DNA of 64,000 nucleotides from Peromyscus leucopus (GCF_004664715.2 NC_051063.1:115182829-115246828), one strand, 5' to 3'; positions 34,155-45,895 are shown, numbered from the stretch's first letter. A program made the numbers and translations. The notes: generated by a model from the letters alone, not told the origin.

Positions 34155-35214
34155 CAGAAACACCACATTCTATATGATAATGTTTTGTGAGTATAAATCA
34201 TATTGAAATATGCTACAGTCTAAATGTGCTATCCTTGGTGAATGTCATGAGTTAAGTATCATTTAGTGTGTATGATTACACCACATCACTCCAGCCTCAT
34301 TTTATCCTTGGTTTACTGATAAGATTTGCCTTGGTTGAATTCCACCAGCCTAGTACATCTCCTTATAGTGTGGTCAGGCATGTCTACTGATGACGTGGTT
34401 GGGTAAGGCTTCTTTGACCTCCCCATTGTATGTTCCCACAGTACCTGTGTCTTTCCTTCACATGCTTCGCCTACCTGAGGCCATTTTGATTTGTTATTGT
34501 GTATATCATAATTAGTTTGAGGCTCACCATCATTGCCAGACTTTAATCCTGTTACAGATAAGGGTTGTGTTCATAACTGCATCTGCAGGATCAAATAAAC
34601 TATCTGAAGCAAAGTAAATGTCTAGCCAATACAAGTGACTAAGGGACTGATGGTCTCAAGCCTTCATGTCGTGAAATAGCAACGATTGCTGATGACACTG
34701 GCCCTGCCAAGAGAGTGCATTGCTGTCCTGTAGATCATGTCTGGGAATTCATGACTTTTCAGGTAAGTGTTCACCAGCTCCTAAATTCCAGTTACTTGAA
34801 GGACCAGACACACCTTTGGGATCCTGAAACTCAGTGTCTGTGGGTTCTCACAGCCTCCATCCCACACTCCTGGTTCTGTCATTTGGGGAGCTATGAAATT
34901 AGCTTTTCACAGACGCTTCATCAAAAACGTCTGCCACATGCCATGTTAGCTGCAAGGCTGTAGGGTGTTTTTCCCCCTTGGAATTCTTCCAGCTCAGCAG
35001 AACACAAAGAACAAGTCAACAATCCACCGCCTGGGGCAAAGCTGAAGAAGAAGGACATTTTCGACACTACAGGACCTCACCCTGTCAGCACTGTCTCTCC
35101 TGGGCCTGCTCTCTTCACTTGGCTTATCTCCTCTGCCACTTCGAGGTGTCCAGCTCTGGTTTGGCATCTGCTTTCCGGTCTCTCCACATTCTCTATTTTT
35201 AAACCTTTAAAATG
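34150..35214. other. Unassigned intergenic sequence
   Basis: Nothing recognised. Open frames at 34715-34963 and 34978-35202 are short and unremarkable. Confidence 0.4.
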
Positions 35215-35385
35215 ACCTTTATTTAGTTGGTGGTAGTGAACCTCACAAAGCACGCATGTGGAGTTAAAGGGCAATTTGCGTGAGTCTGTTCTCTCTTTCC
35301 ATCCTGTGGGCTTCAGGGATCAAGCTTAGGTCTTCAGGCTTGGTTTCAACCTCCTTTCTTCACTGGGCCATCTCCCCACAACCAA
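35215..35385 (-). mobile_element. B4-type SINE fragment
   Basis: CCATCCTGTGGGCTTCAGGG, then ATCAAGCTTAGGTCTTCAGG, CTTGGTTTCAACC and CACTGGGCCATCTCCCC, follows the reversed B4 head, diverged. Confidence 0.65.
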
Positions 35386-35506
35386 CTCCTAATGTCTTCT
35401 TCAGCTCTCCTGAATCCAGACCTCACCACTAAGAAATAAAGTGCTGCCCAATTGGGTGATGTCAAGATGCAGGCAGAGTCCTCCTTGCAACTCCTGGTCT
35501 TGTTAA

Positions 35507-35538
35507 TAAAACAAAACAAAACAAAACAAAACAAAAAC
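35507..35538. repeat. (AAAAC)n simple repeat
   Basis: Six near-perfect AAAAC units. The GT/TT-rich minus-strand open frames over it are artefacts. Confidence 0.9.
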
Positions 35539-36089
35539 TAGAAACAGACACAGAGGGAACTCTAAGACAATTTTATTGGCACGAGAGAGAGGCAGTGAGG
35601 CAGGGAAGTCTGGGGTCTTGGCAGCTGTGTGGAGTGGGGGATGTAGGGGATGGGTGGAGGGGGATGAAAAGAAGAGAAAGAGGAGCACCAGTGATTTATA
35701 GACAGTAAGTAAAAAGACACACCTTTGAGAAGAAAGTGGGCATACAAGGAAGGGGAAGAATCCTGAGATACCCATGGCTTTCCATTGAAAGGGGTTCAGA
35801 AGTGCCCACCTCCTCCTGCTCTGTGGCCTTCAGGGCTGTGTGCAATGCTCCATTCTTTCAGATCAAAGGAGGAAATACTTAACCATAATATCATTTGGGT
35901 TAGCTTTGTAGTCAGCAAGGACTCAGGTTATAGCTAAGGGGGAAAAGAATAATTAACTGATCTATTGCCATCAGCTTGTTCTTTACCTTTGTGGCCAGTT
36001 TAAAGGCCCTGCACCCGTTCATGGTCTACCTTTCAGTTAGTTCCCAGCCATCTGGGAGATCTTCACTGTGTACTCAAAGGATGGCACTG

Positions 36090-37420
36090 GGTAATTTTTT
36101 TCCTTTTATTGAAAATAGATTTTTCCCCCTCACATAATATATACTGACTATGGTTTCCTCTCTCTCTACTCCTCCCAGGTCCTCCCTACCTCCCTTCCCA
36201 TCCCGATCCACCCCATTTCTGTCTCTCATTAGAAAACAAAAAAGCTTCTAAGGGATAATAATATAACATAATAAAGTAAAATGTAATTAGATAAAACAAA
36301 TACTATTACATCAGAGTTGGACAAAACAAACAAACAGAAAGAAAAAAGCCAAGAGAAGAAACAAAAGTCAGAGACCCACTCATTTGCATGCTCAAGAATC
36401 CCATGAAAACACTAAACTGGGAGCCATAAAATATAGTCAGAGGACCTGGTGCAGACCCACATAGGTCCTGTGCATGCATACTCTGTCTCAGTGAGTTCAT
36501 GAGCTTTGATGATGCTGATTTAAAAGACCTTGTTTTCTTGGTGTCCTTCAACCCCTCTGGCTCTTACCTCTTTCTGCCTCCTCTTGGTGGGATTCCCTGA
36601 GGGGAGGAATTAGAAGGAGGCATCTGTTTAGGGACCAGTGTCCCAAGGTCTCTCACTGTCTGCATAATGTCTGGCTGCAGGTCTCTGGATTTGTTCCCAT
36701 CTGCTTCAGGAAGAAGCTTCTCTGATGACGGCTGAGTGAGACACTTATCTCTATGTATAGCAGAATGCTGTAAGAGTCATTTTATTTCGACTTTTGTTTG
36801 TTGGTTTTTTTCCCTTAGTACTTGGTTTTACCTAGGTCCCTGTACTATCTAGGCTCTGGTTGTGGTCACCCACGCAGGGTAGGGTACGAGTTCCATCTGG
36901 TGGAGTGGGCCTAAATCAAATCAGATTTTGGTTGGTCACTCCCACAAGCTTTGTGTCACCACTACCCCAGCATATCTTGCAGGCGGGACACAATTGTAGA
37001 CCAAAGGTTTGTGGCTGGCTTGGTGTTTGTTTCTCTTTTACTGTATGCAGAATACCTTCCTGTACCAAAGGCTCTAGATTGCAGGGGTGAGGGCTCTGTG
37101 GAGGCACCAGTGTGACGTCTCCATATTCAATGTATTGTGTAGGTGTTGTCTTCAGCAGTGGGGCTTTGCTGTCAGTGGAAGCTTCCTAAAATCTATACAC
37201 ATATGAAGGCATCTAAATGAAATCGCCAAATAATGGGGAGGCAGAGTATCAATTGGGTATCACATGTCACCAAATGAACCTTCCACTTCCAGGATTGGGT
37301 TACATCCAATTGAGTTGTTGGCCTAAGGGGTCCCATGGGAATCCCCAAACAACCCAGGCTGTTGACAAGACTATAGGCATTGGTTTATTTTTAAGCTATC
37401 GATGAAATGCCGGCACTCGA
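36090..37420 (-). mobile_element. Long rodent L1 3' UTR segment (Lx-like)
   Basis: It begins on + with a T-rich edge (TTTTATTGAAAATAGATTTT), consistent with a reversed L1 3' end. Landmarks in order are CCCATTTCTGTCTCTCATTAG, GTCAGAGACCCACTC, GAACCTGGTGCAGACCCACA-like, GAGTTCATGAGCTTTGATGA, CCTCTGGCTCTTACC, AGGAAGAAGCTTCTCTGATG, GTGGAGTGGGCC, TTGGTTGGTCACTCCCACAA and GCAGAATACCTTCCTGTACC. At about 1.3 kb it is the largest mobile-element piece here. No ORF is intact. Confidence 0.8.
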
Positions 37421-38024
37421 CAATGTGTTAAGAGCAGCTTGGAGATTCACCACTACAATGCTTGGTATCTGCCCTCTTCCACATTCTTTATTTCCCTACC
37501 TACCAGTGTATTGCTGATCATGGACTATGCCATTTGTCATATTCTATCTTCATGTTTTTCCAGTGGTGCCTGTGAAACAAATAGTTTTTTGTTTTGTGGA
37601 GGTACTTTATTCCTCGATATCCTGTTAATGTTTCCTACCAACAGTGGTTACGTTATGTGGGACTTAGCTGGACACAAAATAAGCCAGGTAATTGACTTGA
37701 CATGTGAGAGTGTCAGGATTCCAGGATAAAGAAAGAGGCATAGGTACAAATGGAAACCTGCAGGAGTCAGGATGGAAAACAGGTCCTTGTAAGAACACTG
37801 GAGTCTGACAGATTTGAAGTGGGAAGAACCCCTCAACTATTGGAACCCATAACTTAACATTTTCTTCTGTACAAGAAAACATTTGCAGTAAATAGCTTTA
37901 AGTTATTTTTACTATTGATCATATGATAAACATTTTGTCCACACGAAATTAGTTCAGAGACCTTCTTGTAGTGTCCTTGTAATTCGTGTTTATTTAAGCA
38001 CACTTTCAGTACAGTTCATGCTTC

Positions 38025-38345
38025 CAGCCTCTGTGTGTGTGTGTGTGCTTTTGTGTGCACATATGTGAGTGTGTGTACACATGTGTGTGTATAGGCCAGA
38101 GGTTGATGTCACATATTTTCCTTGGCCACTTTCTAACATACTTGTCTCTCACTGGAGCTCACCGATTTGGGTAGACCAGTTAGCCAGCAAGTCCCAGACA
38201 CCTTGCTGTGCCTACCTCCCAAGCATTGCTATTATAAATGCATGCCACCATGCCCAGATTTTCACATGTGTTCCAGGGATCAAATGCAGATACTGACGCT
38301 TGCATGGAAAGCATCTCACCGACTGAACCACCTCCCCAGCTCTCA
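38025..38345 (-). mobile_element. B4 SINE with GT-rich end
   Basis: A GT/GTGTAC-rich start (38030-38095) leads into GGCCAGAGGTTGATGTCACA, TGGAGCTCACCGATTTGGG, CAAGCATTGCTATTATAAATGC, TTCCAGGGATCAAATGCAG and GACTGAACCACCTCCCCAGC, the reversed B4 in full order. Confidence 0.8.
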
Positions 38346-38369
38346 ACTCCCTCATCAGAACATAAGAAG

Positions 38370-38843
38370 TGTGGTGATACTTTATTTGTGCTCTAATAAT
38401 AAAGCTAGCATGGAGATCAGAGGAAAAAGCCAGCCACTATATGAAACATGGAGGCCAGGCAGTGGTAGCATACACCTTTAATCCTAGCATTAGGGAGGCA
38501 GAGATTCATCTGGATCTCTGTGAGTTCAAGGTCACACTGGGAACAGAGCCAGGCATGGTGGCACACACCTTAAATCTCAACATTAGTTAACCATAGAGGT
38601 CTGTAGGTCTGTACAGACAGACAGTAAGTGATAGAGCTGGGTGGAGAGAGGAAGTAAGATGGCAGGGCATAGAGAGGTATACAGGTGTGAGTAGACAGGA
38701 AAGTAGCTCTCTCTTTGGCTGAAGATTTCTTAGCAGTAAAAACGTGACTGACTTCTTCCTGCTTTTCTGATCAATCAGTTTTCACCCCAATATCTGGCTC
38801 CATTTTTTTTTATTAATAAGACTGTTTAGCAACTCATCTTATA
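38370..38843 (+). mobile_element. Solo ERV LTR, family B, with perfect 6-bp TSD
   Basis: It is flanked by AAGAAG at 38364-38369 and 38844-38849. It begins TGTGGTGATACTTTATTTG. Its end reads CTTATA where the sister copy at 22098 reads GTTACA, so the terminal CA has probably mutated. AATAATAAAGCT gives a poly-A signal near the 5' end. Two B1-like modules (GGCCAGGCAGTGGTAGCATA and CCAGGCATGGTGGCACACACC) follow. CCCCAATATCTGGCTCC and TTAATAAGACTGTTTAGC lie at the 3' end. No internal viral region. Confidence 0.82.
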
Positions 38844-39359
38844 AAGAAGAACTAGTAATTACACCCTGATTGAAAAGACAATGGAATAGAACATGTCCTG
38901 TTGTTGCGCTGTGTGCTTATTTGTATATTTATCTGCTCAAAACAAAAAACCAGGGAGACAGTGTTGCTAGAATGATTATTTGAAAATGATGTACAACTGA
39001 ATATGACCCAGGGGAGCCTCTCTAGTTTGTCATGTGTGTCAGAGGCTACTGTGGTTTGTAGGTTTTAACTATATTATTGAAACTCAACGGTAACTGTGCA
39101 GTGCTGCTTTGGAATTCTTAGACCAAACAAAGATATTTGAAGGAAGACTATTTGACATTGTTTTGAATTCTTTAGGCTTAACAATAACAAAAAACAGGCC
39201 AACTTTTATTCAGTTTTATTGGAATTTTAAATGTTTTAACTCTGCATCCCTTTCTTGCCAGTACCCAGGACAGATCACTTCACCATCACCCTGGATTCTT
39301 ACTGGGTCTTCATTGTGGCATTTTCTGTGTGCCTGAAATAAAATTATATAGTTTTAAAA

Positions 39360-39361
<2 letters not shown>

Positions 39362-39403
<42 letters not shown>

Positions 39404-39562
39404 AGTGCACATCACAACAGTTGCCTTTGGAGGCCATAAAGGGCATCAGATCCCTTGGAACTGGAGTTATAGGTTGCTGTGAGCCACCTGATATGGATAC
39501 TGGGAATTGAACTACTTAAGTCCTGCATTCTTAACAGCTGAGCCATATCCCCAGTCCCTATA
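39362..39562 (-). mobile_element. B3/B2 SINE with (GT)n
   Basis: A (GT)n tract (39362-39396) leads into GTGCACATCACAACAG, GAGGCCATAAAGGGCATCAG, ATCCCTTGGAACTGGAGTTA and TGAGCCACCTGATATGGATAC, then GGGAATTGAACTACTTAAGTC and AACAGCTGAGCCATATCCCC. This is a complete reversed B3-type SINE. Confidence 0.85.
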
Positions 39563-39829
39563 CTATGTAGATTTAACAGTAAATTTCTACCATCTTGATT
39601 TTTACCATTCACATGTACTTATGACATGCTGTGCCCATTTTGAAGCTTTGCGCACCATACCTTGTTTACCCCTCCTGAATCTGTTATCTTTAGTTTAGTT
39701 TGTAGGTGACTGAATGGGACTCCAAGAAGTGATATTATCCGTCTATGTACAACAGCTTTCAGACCTCAGACTAGGGCTCCCAATTTTAAGAGGTAGGCAT
39801 TTGATCTAACATCTTCAAGTCTCACTTCC

Positions 39830-40290
39830 TCCACCCCTGAAGAGGATAAGAATGTCTGCCTCTCACACACATCTCTTATCTGTTTACTTTCTGTATCTTC
39901 CGCTTTTCTCCCAGATCATCCCTAGCTCTGGCAAGACCTCTATTGTGTCCTTAATTCCCCAGACTCACTTGACTCTCTCCTACTTACTCTTGAAGAGCTC
40001 TTTAGAAATTCCCAGGATGTGTTTCTGAACCCTTTTCTTCACCAAAACCCATGCTAACACTAAGCAACCCCTCCATTGTGCTCCCGTAACATCCTGACTT
40101 AACTTTTATCTGGATCCTAATATGCTCAATTGAAGTAGTCTGTCTACATGTTTGTCCCCCAACCCATCCTAGATATATTTGCATGGATTTATTTCACCTT
40201 TATGTCCCTAACAGCCAACACCATGCCCGAAACACAGAGTAGAAGCTCAAAACATATTTCAGAACAATTTAGAAAAACTGGATCTCAGAG
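39830..40290 (+). mobile_element. L2 LINE 3' portion
   Basis: CTCCTACTTACTCTTGAAGAGC and CCAGATCATCCCTAGC are followed by TTTATTTCACCTTTATGTCCC, then AACACCATGCCCGAAACACA, GAGTAGAAGCTCAAAACATAT and TTCAGAA. These are the L2 tail motifs in order. Strongly diverged. Confidence 0.65.
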
Positions 40291-40494
40291 CTAGCATGAT
40301 ATCTGAGGCTCAAACAGCTCACTGACTCATTCATCACGTGCATGACTCTCTGTGCCCTGTGTACCCCAGCCCTTTCCTGCAGCACATTTCTGCTCCAGAC
40401 AGACGGGTCAGCAGTGGAAAGTGCCGAGTATAATGAACTTCACCTTGCTTCTCAACTTCCTGAAGAATTAGCCTTTTGTTGTTATTGTTGTTGT

Positions 40495-40652
40495 CATTTT
40501 CTTTTGTCTTTCCAGACAGGGTTTCGCTGTGTAGTCTTGGCCGTCCTGGAACTCACTCTGTAGACAAGGCTGTCCTTGAACTCACAGAGATCCACCTGCC
40601 TCTGCCTCCCAAGTGCTGGGATTAAAGACATGCGCCACCACTGCCTGGCACT
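40495..40652 (-). mobile_element. B1 SINE
   Basis: A T-rich start, then TTCCAGACAGGGTTTCGCTG, TGTAGTCTTGGCCGTCCTGG, AACTCACTCTGTAGACAAGG, CTGTCCTTGAACTCACAGAG, ATCCACCTGCCTCTGCC and GCCACCACTGCCTGGCA: a full-length reversed B1 of the older, common type. Confidence 0.92.
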
Positions 40653-40732
40653 AGAATGAACCTGTTGTATTTGTGACCATTGAAGTGACTGGCTGTTGTT
40701 GACATTTCCAGTCTTGCTCACAAATGTATTTT

Positions 40733-40868
40733 ATAAATGCATATTTTAGGCTGGGGGGAAGGTGAGGGGGGTGGGAAGGGGCAGAACAAGGGAATCGGTG
40801 GCTGATATGTAGAACTGAATGGTATTGTAAAATAAAATAAAAGGAAAAAAAATAAATGCATATTTTAG
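40733..40868 (+). mobile_element. Tiny L1 3' end insertion with perfect 17-bp TSD
   Basis: A 102-bp insert (40750-40851) with the rodent L1 terminus signature (G-rich GGGGGGAAGGTGAGGGGGG, then a GGTATTGTAAAATAAAATAAA tail) is bracketed by exact 17-bp repeats ATAAATGCATATTTTAG at 40733-40749 and 40852-40868. This is a heavily 5'-truncated target-primed reverse-transcription event. The clean duplication indicates moderate to recent age. Confidence 0.9.
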
Positions 40869-41811
40869 TACTAATTAACAATCTCTGAAGAGGCCACCTG
40901 TATATTGTGACAGTACATAGTTTGGTTGAATGAAAAGATTGTAAAGGAGGTATATGTGGGTAGGTGGGGGAGGGTTTTCTCCATGCTCATGGAGCACCCC
41001 CACCCCCCACCCCCACAGGAGATAGTCTATCTAAAGAGGTTCCTTTAACAACTGTCACTATGGAAATGTCCTGAGCAAAGGACCCCTGAGTTTTTTTATT
41101 AGTCCAAATTTCACCTGAGTTTTGTTAGTCCAGAGCCAGCCACTCTGACATTTGCCTTTTTAGTTTTAATTCAACTGGGACAAATGTCTACATCTAAAAG
41201 TTATCATCTCAAATGAAATATGGCATGGGGCTGGTAAGGTGCCTTCCAAAGGGCTTTTGCGGCCCAAACTGGTTAAGTGAAATGCGTTTGACAAGTATCA
41301 GAAGGTGGCAGATCTGGGCCTATCAGGTTCCTCCCTGTCCATCTGCCTGGAATAACTGATAGGCTTGTTATTCCAAGGTCTGCAGACTTCCTGAAGCCTG
41401 TTGCTGTTCCCTGTTCCCATTGTCAGGTTTGCTCTGCTGTGTCTGCCGTTGGAACTTTGTGCATTAGGCAACATCCAGTTCCTGTGTGCCTGTGCATCTA
41501 GTTCCCTCTTCTGTTTCATAGTGAAGGACTATTTCTCTTCCAGCCTTCAGCATGTCCGGAGAACCAGAAATAGACATGAGCCCTGGGGCTGCTGGGCAGC
41601 ACAGGCTGCTGGATCCTGGGGTCAGAAAATACAGAAATTCTTACAGTTCAGAGCCAGATAGAAAGATCTCAGAACCCAGATTTGTAGAATTCTCTCTAAG
41701 GAGAGTGAGGAGCCCTGCGACACAGGCAGGGTATGGTGTTCCAGATAGCTATAATGACTGGGCTCCACCTATCCCAAAGCAAAGAGGTGTTCGTCATCCT
41801 GGTATCAGACA

Positions 41812-41935
41812 AGCAAGGATCCTGGTTCTGTCACTTACTGGCTGTGGTTCCTTGGAAAGGTCCCTTGCTCCAGTTTTCCCATCTCTAATGAGGCCGATAA
41901 TAACTTTGAGAGTCAATGCAACTGTCAAATAAACA
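41812..41935 (+). mobile_element. MIR SINE fragment
   Basis: GGATCCTGGTTCTGTCACTTAC, then TGGCTGTGGTTCCTTGG, CTCCAGTTTTCCCATCTCTAATG and AGGCCGATAATAAC is the MIR core in plus orientation. The end of the 126-aa open frame at 41552-41932 is made of it. Confidence 0.8.
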
Positions 41936-41941
41936 GATAAA

Positions 41942-42360
41942 TGTAGATCTAACCAACCATCTTATTAAATAAGAAACACAGAAACAATGTAAAAGAGAAA
42001 GCCAAGAGGTCAGAACTCAGAGCTAAAATCTCACCCTTCCTCCTGCTGTGCCCCAGCTTCCCGAAAGAGAGCTATTTCCTTGTGTGTCAGTCGTTTCAAA
42101 GTCATTCTTCCTTCTCATTGGTTGTAAACCCAAACACATGACTGCCTCATCACTGTTTGTATGTACAGCCCTCTAGGTCTTAAAGGCGTATGTCTCCAAT
42201 GCTGGCTGTATCCCTGAACACACAGAGATCTATGGGATTAAAGGCGTGTGACACCACCACCATGCTCTTTCTATGGCTCTAATAGCTCTGACCCCCGGGC
42301 AACTTTATTTATTAACATACAATCAAAATCACATTTCAGTACAATTAGAATACTACCACA
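41942..42360 (-). mobile_element. Solo ERV LTR (cricetid type) with perfect 6-bp TSD
   Basis: The 419-bp element has TGTAGATCTAACC at the left and ACTACCACA at the right (TG...CA). It is flanked by exact GATAAA at 41936-41941 and 42361-42366. In its own sense it starts TGTGGTAGTATTC, has AATAAATAAAGTTGCCCGGG (poly-A signal) near the 5' end and a B1-derived CACACGCCTTTAATCCC-like module. It ends in TTATTTAATAAGATGGTTGG. I know this LTR style from cricetid genomes. It inserted into, or directly beside, the MIR at 41812-41935. Confidence 0.88.
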
Positions 42361-42366
42361 GATAAA

Positions 42367-43894
42367 CAATTGGTGTGTCCTTACCAAAGTTTAGTCTGTA
42401 TTGTCAGCTCTGTGACTTCTGATGTCAAATTTCTCGTTACACCAGCTGTTTTCTTTCTTTCCAGTGTGCCTGATATAATAATGTTAATGAGCTGACTATT
42501 TAGGACATAAAATCTTCTTTTTGTTTGCAAAAATAATGCTAATAATGCTAATATATTGACTATGAGTTAGTATGCTTAGACGGAAAAAAAAAAAAACTTC
42601 CTATAGCAAATTGCTGGAAATCATCTTTATATTGTAATTCATGGCAAATGCAAGCTTAATACCTTCAATATTCTATTTCCCTCTTGCTTCAAAATATTTG
42701 TGCTTGACTGAGAGTCTTACATTTCATTTAGGTTCAACTGTATTTACTCTGACCTTTCAATTTAAGAAAGGAGACTGTAAAGTGACTTCATCACTAGGCC
42801 TCAGCTTTTATACTTGTGCTATAGATATTGACGTTTTTACCCATAGGTGAATGGTAAGAAAAGCAAAAAACGCTCACCAAGTTTCTGGCATGAAACACAC
42901 ACTCAGTGAATGATAACTAGAATCATAATTACTGATCTTTTTTTGCTTTGGTCAATTGATTAGACTCAGTTTTACTTCTTAGGTTTAGACTATTGATGTG
43001 TTGGAAATGTTCTTGAATCTTTCTGGATATTATTTATGTACTTTCTTTGTTTATTAATTAAGAATGAGCTTAGGGTTGTGATATTGATTAGACAAGGGAG
43101 AATAAACCTTCAAAATCAGGAGATTAAACTGAGGGAGGGAGAGTACCAGAGGGAGTGGACTTTTCAGTGTTCTATTTCCTTCCAGGGATGCGTACTTTGT
43201 ATCTCAACTGGATATTGTTTCTAGCTTCCCAAATAAGACAACTCTGGTTACTATCTATTACTGGCATCTAAATAGAATAAATATAATTATCATGCATGAG
43301 TAATTAGCAATCAATTTAAATTTTTAATTATTTAAAATATTCATTCCAAATATTCACAGAAATGTTGTAAATAGGTCACAAAATATCTCTTTAATAACTG
43401 CACAACATTAAATGTGTGCATTTCCTGTCTAAACTGTGCATTTCCCCAATCTTTCCCAACCTATCTGCTTTTTGCTCCCTATTCTTAGTGTAAATCTAAG
43501 TAGGATCAGAGAGAAATAATCATGTCACAGGCTGAATGCTGGGTGGCCTTGAAGTGTTCTCTGCCATATTATCTAGTCACTTTTAAATTCATCCCCCTGC
43601 AAAGTCTCAGGACAAAGACAAAATGTGGAGAAGTTCTTTACCAGAACGTAACATATTTAGCCTCTGTTTCTAGACCCAAGAAAGTCATGCTGCCACCCAA
43701 ACCTTTGAAAACAATCTGATTACCTGAATTCCTCTCTGCAGTCTGGTCTTCTAAGTACCATCATGAGCTACCCATTGCTCTGCTTATAGTTTTCTAGGCA
43801 TTTGCTAGCCCACTCCAGAGTTTCCCACACTCCTCTTGCAAACCAGTTCCAAAGGAGTCTACCATGTTATTAGGTGTAGTCACAATAATAAACC
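42367..43894. other. Unassigned AT-rich intergenic sequence
   Basis: No gene or repeat recognised apart from a short poly-A at about 42583-42596. Open frames at 42641-42850 and 43522-43719 lack features. Confidence 0.4.
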
Positions 43895-44262
43895 CATTTT
43901 CTGGTACCAATTTTTCATGTCAAACCAACATTCATCACTGTGACAAGTGCTTAACAGAAATAACTTAAAGGGAGGAAAGAGTTATGTTAGCTCTTGGGTT
44001 CCGATGTTTCAGTCAATCACGGTGCAGGGGTATAGTAAGGCAGAGCAGTTCACATCACGATTGTCTGGAAGCAGATATAAAAATTCCTATGCTACTGGCT
44101 TTCTCCTTTTTTCCTTTTATTTCCTATGGGCCTCCAGTCTGTGGGACAGTACAACTTCCATTCAAAATAGTCTAGCCTCTCTAGAAACATCTGAATGTGT
44201 TTTCGTTATCTTCTAGGTGCTTCTTAATCTACTGAAGTTGACAAGATTAAACAACACTATTT
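43895..44262 (+). mobile_element. Rodent medium-reiteration element (RMER1/URR1 group)
   Basis: TTTTCTGGTACCAATTTTTC leads into CACTGTGACAAGTGCTTAAC, AGTCAATCACGGTGCAGGG, GGGCCTCCAGTCTGTGGGAC, CCTCTCTAGAAACATCTGAA and CTTCTAGGTGCTTCTTAATC, and ends TGAAGTTGACAAGATTAAAC. This is the same 3' signature as 24390-25238. The open frame 43947-44216 is chance. Confidence 0.65.
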
Positions 44263-45484
44263 TGATGAAGAGTGCACAGTCACATAGAAATGTGATTTTA
44301 AAAGCTATAGGCTGTGAATGATGGTGAAAAACAGAAAGTCCTGTTCATTTGGTCTATTCTTAGTTTTCCTATAACAGTATGTTCCTCAAGTATAAACCAA
44401 GACATCTATTACGTGAGAAGATTCAGAGGAAAGTGAGATTGTGGTGAATGACATTTTTAAATTTATGACTTGCTTGGAAGGAGAGGAATTCAAGTTTCTA
44501 TTACCTACTTCTGGGGGAAATTGTGGGAGGGAAAGGGGGAACAGGAGAGAGGACCAGGCCAGATATGCTTTCTAGCTTCTGAAGCCATTTAGTCTTCCTT
44601 TGCTCAAAGTACACACAAATGCCAAAGCATCATACTTCTGGATATCATATACTGAACTCCAGTAACAGTGATTGCACATTAAATAATGGGCTCTGATTAA
44701 ATGTTAATACCCAGGTGACCTTGTAAATCATTTTCCTGGTTTGATTCCTCATTTTTCATTTGTGTATAATAAAGAGATACATCATAGGATAAGCTGAAAG
44801 TGAACAGTATGTAGCTAGGCCAAATATAATAACTGGTAAGGCATCTATAAACCAGCTTTCTTCATTCTAAAAGTATTTTCGAAAGAGTTAAATAAAAAAG
44901 AAAAAAGTTAAATAAGATGATTAAAATTCACAACAGAAGCACTAAAATGTTATAGAATACTTAAAACTTTCTATAACTCAAATGCCCCTAGTTCCATCAA
45001 CCTGAAGGAATGAATAAATTCTCACTAATGCTCACAGTGTTTGGTCCAAAGCCTCCCCTGAAGGACCTCTTTCTTGAAAATCTTCTCATTCATTTGGTAG
45101 AGCTCTTGTCTCATTATCACTCAAGAACAAGTGTCACTTCTACTTCTCTGCCCTCTTGTTAATATCCACTGCTCCAGGCACATTCTGTTCCTCCACTGCT
45201 AATGCCTTTGCTGCCAAGTCTGGTTTGCTATCTGATTCTCCATCTCTAAGCCCCAAATCCATGCTGTATCAGTGTCTCCCTGTATCAGTGTTATACATCC
45301 ATCATCATGATGCACATGATCAGAAAGAGAGCCCTCACAATCTCATTTCTTCATAATATGCTTATCCCTGGAAGACATTCATGATAATGAGACATTCAAA
45401 AAAGCATCAGATGGGATTAAATAGAACACTGGATCCTGAACTAACCTTTGTCCTACCCTGTCATTACTCTATCTCTACTCACCC
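44263..45484. other. Unassigned intergenic sequence
   Basis: No gene. The stretch 45030-45370 has a CT-rich character like old L2 but no diagnostic motif. Confidence 0.35.
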
Positions 45485-45540
45485 TCCCATCCACCCACCC
45501 ACCTTTTCCCCCACCCACCGATCCACCCATCCATCCATCT
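45485..45540. repeat. (CCAC)n/(CATC)n microsatellite
   Basis: Degenerate CCAC units pass into CCATCCATCCATC. It explains the Pro/His/Ser-rich open frames at 45381-45698 and 45448-45735. Confidence 0.9.
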
Positions 45541-45689
45541 CCACAGACTCTAAAATCTACATCCTGGTTTCCAACCGCATACACAAAAGTTCCTTCTCTC
45601 CCATTCCCATGTGTTTCTTTAGCCCTTGTAAATCCTCTACAACTCAAAATGCTCTTAATACTAAACACATGTATAAGGTGTTTTATCCC

Positions 45690-45895
45690 ATATTTTAGAT
45701 ATATTTTCTCTTATAACTTTACAACAGCAATCTAAGGCAAGTGCTATACTGAAAATTATAGGACAACTGGGAAATAGACACACAGGCGTGAGGGCATTTG
45801 CTCATGTAAGAATGGGTGATTGATGACAGAGCCAAGATAGGAACCTGGATTTTATGCTTAAGTCTAGATCCCTTAATCTTGCTTCTTTAAGAAAA
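45690..45895 (-). mobile_element. MIR SINE
   Basis: CTTTACAACAGCAATCTAAGGC, then AAAATTATAGGACAACTGGG, TGATGACAGAGCCAAGATAGG, AACCTGGATTTTATGCTTAAG and TCTAGATCCCTTAATC is the reversed MIR from core to tRNA-like head. Confidence 0.75.

Noticed and set aside
41552..41932. 126-aa open frame that looks protein-like at its start
   Set aside because: Its C-terminal third is a MIR SINE and it has no recognisable domain. There is no sign of a promoter, splice site or poly-A signal to support a gene.
45381..45735. Pro/His-rich 105-aa and 95-aa open frames
   Set aside because: They overlap a (CCAC)n/(CATC)n tract in two frames. No family match.
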